Shown: piece after piece, positions 1-5,732 of the stretch
How the letters are laid out: the number at the start of each line of letters is the position of its first letter
Position numbering within the stretch: position 1 is the stretch's first letter
NCBI GenBank assembly: GCA_035628035.1
Contig: DASPKS010000203.1
Location: forward strand, 1-7,594
Direction of reading: 5' to 3'
Length of the DNA stretch: 7,594 bases
Source: DASPKS01 sp035628035
Lineage (GTDB): Bacteria > Bacteroidota > Rhodothermia > Rhodothermales > Rubricoccaceae
Position numbers and translations under genes: made by a program
The notes under the pieces: model-generated
The model's database searches: none
Seen by the model: the letters and a program-made list of their open reading frames with translations, nothing else
What the model was told of the DNA's origin: nothing

Positions 1-1
1 C

Positions 2-1102
2 TTTCTCGCCTTCGATGACGACGCCGGTGTCGTCCGCTGCGAGGCCGGCACGACGCTAGCCGATGTGCTGGAGGTCGTCGTCCCGCGGGGGTGGTTCCTC
101 CCCGTCACGCCCGGCACCAAGTTCGTCTCGCTCGGCGGCGCCGTCGCGTGCGACGTGCACGGGAAGAACCACCACGCCGCCGGCACCTTCGGGCGGCACG
201 TCACACGGCTCGAGCTGGCGCGCTCCTCCGGCGAGCGCCTGGAATTGACGCCGAAGGATGACCTCTTCCGCGCGACGGTCGGCGGGCTCGGCCTCACCGG
301 CCTCATCACCTGGGTCGAGTTCGAGCTGCAAAAGATCGAGAGCGACCGGATCGACCAGGCGACGACGCGCTTCCGCTCCCTCGACGAGTTCTTCGCCCTC
401 TCCGAGGAGGCCAACGCGCGGAGCCCCTACGTCGTGGCGTGGGTGGACACGCTCCGCCCGGAGGGGCGCGGCCTCCTCATGGAAGGCCACCACGCGCCGG
501 CCGATGCAAGGGCCGCTCTTCCTCCCGTGGGCACCGCACACGCCCCGAAGCTCCCCGTTCCTTTCGACGCGCCGGAGTGGGCGCTGAGCCGTCTCAGCGT
601 CCGCGCCTTCAACGCGGTCTACTACCGGCGGCCCGTGGGGCAGGCCCGCATCCCCTACGAGCCGTTCTTCTACCCCCTCGACGTGATGCACGACTGGAAC
701 CGGGGTTACGGGCGGCGTGGGCTGCTCCAGCACCAGTGCGTGGTGCCCTCGGGCGAGGCCATCCGCGAGGTGCTCCGCCGCATCGCGCGCTCGGGTGCGG
801 GCTCGTTCCTCGCCGTGCTCAAGCTGTTCGGTGATGTCCCCTCGCCGGGCCTCCTCTCGTTCCCGCGCCCCGGCGTCACCCTTGCGCTCGACTTCCCCCG
901 CCGCGACGATACCGTCCGCCTCCTCCGCTCCCTCGACGACGTGGTCCGCGAGGCCGGCGGCGCCGTTTACCCCGCGAAGGATGCCTGCATGACCCCCGCG
1001 AGCTTCCGCGCGTTCTTCCCCCAGTGGCAGGCGTTGCTCCCCTTCATCGACCCCGCGTTCTCGTCTTCCTTCTGGCGCCGTGTCACCGCCGATGTTGACT
1101 GA
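2..1102 (+). CDS. dprE1: Decaprenylphosphoryl-beta-D-ribose 2'-oxidase (DprE1-like), 5'-truncated by window edge
   Basis: FAD-dependent oxidase of the VAO/ALO family. With DprE2 it epimerises polyprenyl-phosphoryl D-ribose to the D-arabinose form by oxidising C2' to a keto intermediate. The frame is open from base 2 and gives 366 residues, so roughly the first 90 residues of a protein of about 460 are missing. Visible are the FAD-domain stretch PGTKFVSLGGAVACDVHGKNHH (fragment residues 37-58; its His53 and Lys55 correspond to M. tuberculosis His132 and Lys134), the ATVGGLGLTGLI segment, then FYPLDVMHDWNRGYG, LLQHQCVVP, FLAVLKLFG, LALDFP and YPAKDA. These follow the mycobacterial enzyme in order and spacing. 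The Lys418 equivalent is codon 977-979. The Cys387 equivalent is Ala (codon 884-886). The stop overlaps the start of dprE2 by 11 bases, which implies translational coupling. The family assignment is by remembered alignment; the lipid carrier length and final glycan are unknown. Confidence 0.92.
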   Translation, partial: FLAFDDDAGVVRCEAGTTLADVLEVVVPRGWFLPVTPGTKFVSLGGAVACDVHGKNHHAAGTFGRHVTRLELARSSGERLELTPKDDLFRATVGGLGLTGLITWVEFELQKIESDRIDQATTRFRSLDEFFALSEEANARSPYVVAWVDTLRPEGRGLLMEGHHAPADARAALPPVGTAHAPKLPVPFDAPEWALSRLSVRAFNAVYYRRPVGQARIPYEPFFYPLDVMHDWNRGYGRRGLLQHQCVVPSGEAIREVLRRIARSGAGSFLAVLKLFGDVPSPGLLSFPRPGVTLALDFPRRDDTVRLLRSLDDVVREAGGAVYPAKDACMTPASFRAFFPQWQALLPFIDPAFSSSFWRRVTADVD

Positions 1103-1844
1103 CCCGAAAACCGCGCTCATCGTCGGCGCCACGAGCGCCATCGCGCACGAGACGGCCCGCCGCTTCGCTGCCGAGGGCGCGGCGCTCTTCCTCGCCGCCC
1201 GCTCGCCGGAGAAGCTGGAGGCCGTCGCCGCCGACCTCCGCGCGCGCGGCGCCGCTCGCGTCGAGACCGCCCCCTTCGACGCCGACGGCCTCTCCGCGCA
1301 GGACACGCTCGTTGAGGCCGTATGCGGTGCCTTCCCTGATGGGCTCGACGTCGCGCTCGTGGCCTACGGGACCCTCCCCGACCAGCCCGCGATGGAGGCC
1401 GACGCGGACGCGGCCGCTGCCGCGTTCCAGACGAACGCGACCAGCGTGATCGCGCTGCTCACGAGGCTGGCGAACCTGATGGAAAAACAGGGCCGCGGCA
1501 CGCTCGGCGTGATCTCGTCGGTGGCCGGGGACCGGGGGAGGCCGAGCAACTACGTCTACGGCGCGGCGAAGGGGGCGGTGAGCCTCTTCTCCCAGGGCCT
1601 CCGAGCGCGGCTGTCGAAAAAGGGCGTACGCGTCGTCACCATCAAGCCGGGGTTCGTAGACACCCCCATGACGGCGCACCTCCCGAAGAACGCGCTCTTC
1701 GCCGACCCCGCCGATGTGGGCGCGAAGGTCCACCGCGCGCTGACGAAAGGCGGCGACGTAGTGTACGTACCCGGCTTCTGGCGCCCCATCATGGCGGCCG
1801 TCCGCGCCGTGCCGGAGCGCGTGTTCAAGCGGCTGAAGCTGTAG
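1092..1844 (+). CDS. dprE2: Decaprenylphosphoryl-2-keto-D-ribose reductase (DprE2-like SDR)
   Basis: NAD(P)H-dependent short-chain dehydrogenase of 250 residues. It is expected to reduce the 2'-keto product of DprE1 to polyprenyl-phosphoryl D-arabinofuranose, the donor for arabinosyltransferases. The N-terminal dinucleotide loop is GATSAIA (residues 12-18), the usual variant of the SDR glycine motif in DprE2. Asn115 lies in TNAT, the catalytic Ser is in VISSVAGDRGR (Ser143), and Tyr156-x3-Lys160 lies in YVYGAAKG. KPGFVDTPMTAHLPK and the C-terminal FWRPIMAAVRAVPERVFKRLKL, basic and probably amphipathic, match the DprE2 tail. I chose ATG at 1092, which overlaps dprE1 by 11 bases. A GTG at 1080 would add four residues. 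The stop TAG is immediately followed by the reverse-strand stop of radC, so there is no room for an intergenic terminator. Adjacency to dprE1 raises confidence in this specific SDR subfamily. Confidence 0.9.
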   Translation: MLTDPKTALIVGATSAIAHETARRFAAEGAALFLAARSPEKLEAVAADLRARGAARVETAPFDADGLSAQDTLVEAVCGAFPDGLDVALVAYGTLPDQPAMEADADAAAAAFQTNATSVIALLTRLANLMEKQGRGTLGVISSVAGDRGRPSNYVYGAAKGAVSLFSQGLRARLSKKGVRVVTIKPGFVDTPMTAHLPKNALFADPADVGAKVHRALTKGGDVVYVPGFWRPIMAAVRAVPERVFKRLKL

Positions 1845-2582
1845 CTACATCAGCCCCCGCTCGGCGAGGCTGGTGTACGTCCGGCCGGCAATGACGAGGT
1901 GGTCGTGCACGGGAATCCCCATGAGCTTCCCCGCCTCTACGAGCTGCTTCGTCAGTGCCACGTCCTCCCGGCTGGGCTCAGGGTTGCCCGAGGGGTGGTT
2001 GTGGAGGCAGATCACGGCCGCCGCGTTCTCCAGCACCGCCCGCTGGAACACCGCCCGCGGCTCGACGATGCTCGCGGCCAGCCCGCCCTCGCTCACGGTG
2101 TGGTCGCCGAGGATCACGTTGGCCGTGTTGAGGAAGACGACGACGAACACCTCCCGCTTGAGGTCGCGCAGGCGCGGGCCGTAGACCGCCGCCACGTCGG
2201 CCGGCGTCTTCACCTGGACGCGCTCCCCGTCGCCGGCGGCCTCCACGCGGCGGCCGATCTCGCACGCGGCGGCGAGCTGGGCTGCCTTCGCCAGCCCCAC
2301 CCCCTTCAGTCCCTTCGTCCGCATGAGCTGGCGTGCGTCGCGACGGGCCAGGGCGGCGAGCGAGCCGTACGCCCGCAGGAGCGCCTGTCCCAGCTCGACA
2401 GCCGAGACGCTCCGCCCGCCGACGCGCGTGCCGCTCCCGAAGAGCAGCGCGATCAGCTCGGCGTCGGAAAGGGCGGCGGGGCCGTGCTGGAGGAGCTTCT
2501 CGCGCGGGCGCTCGGCCTCGTCGCGCCGCTTCAGCGGGACGTAGTCGTACTGGACCTCGGGCTCGGCGGAGGGCAGTTCCAT
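1845..2582 (-). CDS. radC: RadC family JAMM/MPN domain protein
   Basis: Protein of 245 residues, close to the family length. An N-terminal RadC/UPF0758 region (from about residue 15, with LSDAELIALLFGSGT at 38-52) includes a helix-hairpin-helix (about residues 88-108, KGLKGVGLAKA). The C-terminal MPN domain starts near EVFVVVFLNTANVIL and has the JAMM-type metal-binding motif HNHPSGNPEPSREDV (His194, His196, Asp207). The family was once linked to recombination repair, but that link has been withdrawn; its biochemical role is unsettled, and metal-dependent hydrolase activity is inferred from the fold only. The ATG start has no recognisable Shine-Dalgarno sequence and lies only 11 bases after the rho terminator hairpin. 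No alternative start is obvious in the first 20 codons. The gene is convergent with dprE2, and the two stops form TAGCTA with no spacer. Confidence 0.93.
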   Translation of the reverse strand: MELPSAEPEVQYDYVPLKRRDEAERPREKLLQHGPAALSDAELIALLFGSGTRVGGRSVSAVELGQALLRAYGSLAALARRDARQLMRTKGLKGVGLAKAAQLAAACEIGRRVEAAGDGERVQVKTPADVAAVYGPRLRDLKREVFVVVFLNTANVILGDHTVSEGGLAASIVEPRAVFQRAVLENAAAVICLHNHPSGNPEPSREDVALTKQLVEAGKLMGIPVHDHLVIAGRTYTSLAERGLM

Positions 2583-2589
2583 CTCAACG

Positions 2590-2629
2590 AAAAGGCCGGT
2601 CGGGTGCGCCTACAGACACCCGACCGGCC
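2590..2629 (-). terminator. Intrinsic terminator downstream of rho
   Basis: A perfect 13-bp inverted repeat (GGCCGGTCGGGTG at 2594-2606 and its complement at 2617-2629) encloses a 10-base loop. On the minus strand it is followed by TTTTCGTT, a short U tract. It starts 25 bases after the rho stop codon, so it should end the rho transcript. The plus-strand side has no T run, so it is one-directional. It also lies in the immediate 5' leader of radC, whose ATG begins 11 bases beyond the stem. Confidence 0.85.
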
Positions 2630-2654
2630 CCGGCCGTAACACCCGTGGCAGGAC

Positions 2655-4499
2655 TCAGAAGGCCTGCTCCGGGATCAGCTCGTTGAGGAGGTGGAGGTTC
2701 GTGGGGCTGAGCTGGATCTGCCGCACGAGCGCCTGCATCGCCTCGACGGGGTGCCGCGCGTTGAGCACGCGGAAGAGCACGTGGCGCTGGCGGATCTGCT
2801 CTTCCGGCATCAACCGCTCCTCGTTCCGCGTCCCGGATTTCCGGATGTTGATGGCGGGGTAGATCCGCTTGTCGGCGAGCTCGCGGTCGAGCACGATCTC
2901 GGCGTTCCCCGTCCCCTTGAACTCCTCGAAGATCACCTCGTCCATCCGGCTGTTCGTCTCGACGAGCGCGGTGGCGATGATGGTGAGGCTCCCGCCGTTC
3001 TCGATGTTCCGCGCAGCCCCGAAGATCTTCCGCGGCATGAGAAGCGCGCGGGCGTCGAGGCCGCCCGACATCGTGCGGCCGGAGTTACCGCCCCAGAGGT
3101 TGAACGTCCGCCCGAGCCGGGTGAGCGAGTCGAGGAGGACGACGACGTCGTGGCCCTGCTCGACGAGGCGCCGGGCGTACTCGAAGGCGAGGGTGGCCAC
3201 GCGGACGTGGTTGTCCTCGCCGAAGTCGTTCGATGACGCGAATACCGCCGCGTCGGTGTTCCGCTTGAAGTCGGTCACCTCCTCCGGGCGCTCGTCGATG
3301 AGCATCGCGATCAGCTTCACCTCGGGGTGGTTCTGCGCGATCCCGGCGGCGATCTTCTTGAGGAGGACCGTCTTCCCGGCGCGCGGCGGCGCGACGATGA
3401 GGGACCGCTGCCCCTTCCCGATGGGCGCCACGAGGTCGATGACGCGCATCGAGATGTCGGAGGGCCCCGTGACGAGGTTGAGCTTCTCTTCGGGATAGAT
3501 GACGAGCCCGCGGTCGAAGTCGACGACGTCCTTCCAGTGCTCGGGGTCCATCCCCATCACCTCGTCCACACGGGCGACCTGCCAGGCACCCTTCCGGCCC
3601 GGCTTGATGATCCCCTTGAGGAGCGCGCCGTCACGGATGTTGTACTTCTGGATGAGCGGCGGCGGCATGAACGGGTCGTTGTCCCCTTTGGCGAGGGAGG
3701 GCTGGAACCCCCGGATGAACCCGAACTTCTTGTCGCCGATGAGCTCGAGCATCCCCTCGAAGGGGACGCCGGGGTGGCCGTTATTCCCGTTGCGGTCGAA
3801 CTCGCCGCGCTCGCCCCCCCCGCGCTCCCGGTCACGCTTGTTCCGGTTGCGGTCGCGCTTGCGGCGGCGCCCCCCGCCTTCCCGGCCATACCCCTCGTCG
3901 TAGGCGCGGGGCTCGCCGCCCGGCGCCGGGCGGCGCTCCTGCGGCGGCTCCTCGCGGACGGGGCGCTCCGTGGGCAGCCGGCCCGCCGGCGCCCGCTCGG
4001 CCGGGCGCCAATCTCCAGACGCTGGCTCTTCTGGGGCCGACCCACGCCCTATGTACTCCTCCTCGGAGCGCCAGTCTGGGCCTATCCGCTCCAGCGGGGG
4101 CACTTCCTCGCGTGACGCCACGTCCGCAGGCTCGGGGGCCACCGCCTCCGGCTCCGGTGCGTCCGACGAAGCCACGGGCCCCCCCGCGCGGCGCGGGGTA
4201 CGGCGCCGGCGGGGCGGCTCCGCGGTGCCTTCCTGAGGAGCCGCCACGGGCTCCGGAGCGCCTTCCGCGGGAGCAGGTGTGCTCGCCTCCGGGGCTGCTG
4301 CCTTCCGGGCGGAGCGGCGGGCCGGGCGCGCGGGCGCCTCAGAAGCGCTGGCCTCCGGCTCGGCAGCGCCTTCGGGGGCTGGGCGGGGACGGCGGGATCG
4401 GCGAGCTGGCGCGGGGGCGCCAGCCTCCTCAGAAGAATCAGAGGGGGAAGTCGGCTGCTCGCTCGCGTCGGGCGCGGGGCGGACCGGTTCTTCGGCCAT
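2655..4499 (-). CDS. rho: Transcription termination factor Rho with long disordered N-terminal extension
   Basis: Hexameric RNA-dependent ATPase/helicase that binds C-rich nascent RNA and releases RNA polymerase. The protein has 614 residues, against about 420 in E. coli. Residues 1 to about 245 are low-complexity: Pro/Ala/Glu-rich with Arg-rich patches (for example RRRR at 97-100), ending in an Arg/Lys/Asp/Gly segment (about 203-240, with RRRKRDRNRNKRDRERGGG). I see no Rho_N helical domain. The cold-shock-like RNA-binding domain follows (about 246-335, with KKFGFIRGF). The ATPase core has Walker A APPRAGKT (370-377), catalytic-loop DERPEE (402-407), Walker B VVVLLD (452-457), a Q-loop region ending FGAARN (493-498), and the R-loop region around FKGTGN (527-532). 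All core motifs look intact. The ATG start at 4499 is preceded by a pyrimidine-rich leader without a Shine-Dalgarno sequence. A starting Met further in is possible but not needed. The gene ends at a strong hairpin terminator and has its own long leader, suggesting a single-gene unit. Confidence 0.97.
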   Translation of the reverse strand: MAEEPVRPAPDASEQPTSPSDSSEEAGAPAPARRSRRPRPAPEGAAEPEASASEAPARPARRSARKAAAPEASTPAPAEGAPEPVAAPQEGTAEPPRRRRTPRRAGGPVASSDAPEPEAVAPEPADVASREEVPPLERIGPDWRSEEEYIGRGSAPEEPASGDWRPAERAPAGRLPTERPVREEPPQERRPAPGGEPRAYDEGYGREGGGRRRKRDRNRNKRDRERGGGERGEFDRNGNNGHPGVPFEGMLELIGDKKFGFIRGFQPSLAKGDNDPFMPPPLIQKYNIRDGALLKGIIKPGRKGAWQVARVDEVMGMDPEHWKDVVDFDRGLVIYPEEKLNLVTGPSDISMRVIDLVAPIGKGQRSLIVAPPRAGKTVLLKKIAAGIAQNHPEVKLIAMLIDERPEEVTDFKRNTDAAVFASSNDFGEDNHVRVATLAFEYARRLVEQGHDVVVLLDSLTRLGRTFNLWGGNSGRTMSGGLDARALLMPRKIFGAARNIENGGSLTIIATALVETNSRMDEVIFEEFKGTGNAEIVLDRELADKRIYPAINIRKSGTRNEERLMPEEQIRQRHVLFRVLNARHPVEAMQALVRQIQLSPTNLHLLNELIPEQAF

Positions 4500-4543
4500 C
4501 GAACGGGGTCGGTTGGTGGACTTCAGGCCGGCCGAGCAGCCCC

Positions 4544-4582
4544 GGGGGGTGCTGGCAGGGGGGAAAAACGGAGTGCGGGGAG
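4544..4582 (-). promoter_or_regulatory. C-rich, G-poor tract in the rho leader (candidate Rho loading site)
   Basis: Read on the minus strand, this stretch is about 60 percent C and only about one eighth G, with a T5 run and two C6 runs. It is strongly skewed for DNA where G and C are otherwise balanced. It lies 45-83 bases upstream of the rho ATG. Rho binds unstructured C-rich RNA, and rho genes are known to be autoregulated, so this is a reasonable rut-type site. The role is inferred from composition and position only. Confidence 0.4.
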
Positions 4583-4588
4583 CGTCGT

Positions 4589-4605
4589 CCGCGCCGCCGG
4601 CGCGG
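4589..4605. repeat. 7-bp perfect hairpin between the possible upstream ORF and the C-rich tract
   Basis: CCGCGCC and GGCGCGG are separated by three bases. On the rho transcript this GC-only hairpin would come just after the candidate leader ORF and just before the C-rich tract. No U tract follows directly, so it is not an intrinsic terminator by itself. Confidence 0.4.
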
Positions 4606-4610
4606 GGGCG

Positions 4611-4670
4611 TCAGGAGTCGGCATCGGGGCCGCTCAGGAGCGGGGCTGCCTTTCGGAGCCCGTCGGGCAT
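4611..4670 (-). CDS. Possible 19-codon upstream ORF (leader peptide) in the rho leader
   Basis: ATG at 4668-4670 opens a frame of 19 codons (MPDGLRKAAPLLSGPDADS) that ends in TGA, 111 bases upstream of the rho start. There is no Shine-Dalgarno sequence, which is also true of the real genes here. The ORF overlaps two hairpins (4630-4643 and 4643-4661). A short ORF before a C-rich stretch would fit a translation-controlled Rho-dependent attenuator, and the rho leader of E. coli also contains a small ORF. An ATG frame this short can occur by chance, so confidence is low. Confidence 0.2.
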   Translation of the reverse strand: MPDGLRKAAPLLSGPDADS

Positions 4671-4758
4671 CGGCGGGGAACCGCGCAGCACGTGCGCAGG
4701 GCCTGTTCGTAACTGGGGGCGGCGTTGCCTCGGCGCCTACCCCGGAGGAACTTGAGGC

Positions 4759-4782
4759 GGCGGTCCGCTTCCGCGGAGCGCC
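4759..4782. repeat. Imperfect 10-bp inverted repeat in the rho leader
   Basis: GGCGGTCCGC and GCGGAGCGCC pair at nine of ten positions around a TTCC loop. It would form a stable hairpin in RNA from either strand. No T run follows on either strand, so it looks structural, not terminating. Confidence 0.4.
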
Positions 4783-4929
4783 CGCCCGGAAGAACGATGC
4801 AACAATCGAGCCGCCCAAGCGGTTGGCTGCCCGCTGACCGATCCGTCTTCGACCCTCCTGCGCGCCAACCGGCGCGGAGAGGGAAAGCTCGCTGGAAGCG
4901 GGGGCGACCTGTGATCCTGCGCAGCGGCA

Positions 4930-4969
4930 GGGGCCTAAGCGGCGGGGTGGGCGCTGACGACGAGGCCCC
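4930..4969. repeat. 7-bp perfect inverted repeat near the predicted 5' end of the rho transcript
   Basis: GGGGCCT at 4930-4936 pairs with AGGCCCC at 4963-4969 across 26 bases. A second small hairpin, CCTGC/GCAGG (4916-4931), overlaps its left arm, so the two are mutually exclusive. If the promoter at 4999-5029 is real, this is the first structure made in the rho leader. Confidence 0.35.
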
Positions 4970-4998
4970 CGGTCCACCGCTCGCGGCTCACACGTCCG

Positions 4999-5029
4999 AT
5001 AAGATAGATGGTTTCCGAGCAGATAGCAA
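4999..5029 (-). promoter_or_regulatory. Candidate promoter for rho
   Basis: On the minus strand TTGCTA (5029-5024) is followed after 17 bases by TATCTT (5006-5001), each matching the sigma-70 hexamers at four of six positions. The same DNA also reads as TTG, 20 bases, TATCTTAT, close to the Bacteroidota-type pattern TTG...TAnnTTTG. It lies in the most AT-rich patch of the gap. Use of this promoter would give rho a leader of roughly 490 bases. Confidence 0.4.
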
Positions 5030-5138
5030 CGGTCCCCCCGCCCCCTCCCAGAGGGGATAGCAGCCTTTTTTAGGCGGGTGCGCGGTTGCAGGCGCTCCGG
5101 CGGGCGCCCTGCCTGTTCGACCAACCTGGCCCTTCTCT

Positions 5139-5732
5139 ATGCCTTCCTTTGAGATCGAGCAGGCCCACTGGCAGGCCGGGCGGCGGTTCGTGGCCGGGGT
5201 GGACGAAGCCGGGCGTGGGTGCCTCGCTGGGCCGGTCGTCGCGGCCGCGGTGATCCTGCCGCCGGAGGCGGACCTCCCGGACCTCAACGACTCGAAGCGC
5301 CTCACCCCGACGAAGCGCGAGGCGCTCTTTCCCCTCATCATCTGCGAGGCGCTCGCCGTCGGCGTGGGGCAGTGCGGGCCGGACGAGGTGGACGCACTGA
5401 ACGTCCTCCACGCCAGCCTCGAAGCGATGCGGCGCGCCGTGGACGAGCTCTTCCTCCGCCCCGACATCCTCCTCATCGACGGGGACCGCGCGCTCCCCGT
5501 GGCGCCGTGCCCCCAGCAAACGCTCGTCCGAGGGGACGGCCGGAGCCTCTCCATCGCGGCGGCGTCCGTCGTAGCGAAGGTCGTCCGCGACCGCCTGATG
5601 GTAGGGCTCGATGCCGAGCACCCCGTCTACGGGTGGGCCATCCACAAGGGCTACCCGACGGCGGCGCACTACGAGGCCCTCCGCGAGCACGGGCCCAGCC
5701 CGCACCACCGGCGCTCGTTCCGGCTTGGCTAG
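5139..5732 (+). CDS. rnhB: Ribonuclease HII
   Basis: Endonuclease that cleaves the RNA strand of RNA/DNA hybrids and removes single ribonucleotides misincorporated in DNA. At 197 residues it matches the usual type 2 RNase H length. The catalytic residues line up as Asp22-Glu23 in VDEAGRGCLAGPV, Asp114 in LLIDGD and Asp133 in RGDGRS. Further family signatures are LNDSKRLTPTKRE (49-61), SIAAASVVAKVVRDR (138-152) and the substrate-binding segment YGWAIHKGYPTAAHYEAL (164-181), including the GYPT/HYEAL block. The ATG at 5139 is chosen because it gives the standard N-terminus just before the first strand; there is no Shine-Dalgarno sequence upstream. The stop TAG overlaps the convergent aroK stop in a shared CTAG. 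It is divergent from rho across a 639-base gap. Confidence 0.97.
   Translation: MPSFEIEQAHWQAGRRFVAGVDEAGRGCLAGPVVAAAVILPPEADLPDLNDSKRLTPTKREALFPLIICEALAVGVGQCGPDEVDALNVLHASLEAMRRAVDELFLRPDILLIDGDRALPVAPCPQQTLVRGDGRSLSIAAASVVAKVVRDRLMVGLDAEHPVYGWAIHKGYPTAAHYEALREHGPSPHHRRSFRLG

Larger units (their letters stand above)
4500..5138. other. 639-base divergent intergenic region between rho and rnhB; probable long rho leader
   Basis: No open frame here has recognisable protein motifs. The frames that stay open are Arg/Pro/Gly-rich and run into rho antisense or out of phase, as expected in GC-rich DNA. The region contains several stable inverted repeats, a candidate minus-strand promoter near 4999-5029, a possible 19-codon ORF, and a C-rich tract close to the rho start. 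Near rnhB there is a CCCCTC/GAGGGG hairpin (5042-5056), a T6 run (5066-5071) separated from that hairpin by nine bases, and an 8-bp bulged hairpin (5088-5112). I looked for conserved signatures of RNase P RNA, tmRNA, SRP RNA and tRNA and found none. A lineage-specific structured RNA cannot be excluded. Confidence 0.6.

Noticed and set aside
56..1306. A 416-codon minus-strand open frame over dprE1 and the start of dprE2
   Set aside because: Antisense shadow: low-complexity Arg/Gly/Glu/Val composition, no motif, and dprE1 on the other strand aligns well throughout.
3327..4115. Plus-strand 262-codon open frame opposite rho
   Set aside because: It is the antisense of the rho ATPase and RNA-binding domains; its Leu/Val/Pro/Asp pattern reflects the complementary codons.
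4112..4837. Plus-strand open frame running from inside rho antisense into the rho leader
   Set aside because: More than half lies opposite the rho N-terminus and the remainder is Arg/Gly/Pro/Ala-rich with no domain signature.
5042..5071. CCCCTC/GAGGGG hairpin with a downstream T6 run as a plus-strand terminator
   Set aside because: Nine bases separate stem and T run, and there is no upstream plus-strand gene to terminate.
4438..5124. Minus-strand open frame covering the rho leader and overlapping the rho start out of phase
   Set aside because: It overlaps the true rho start in another frame, has no recognisable motif and would leave rho without a leader; composition matches other shadows.
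5111..5130. GTTCGA that resembles a tRNA T-loop
   Set aside because: The flanking bases cannot form the five-pair T stem, and no acceptor or anticodon arm is present upstream.
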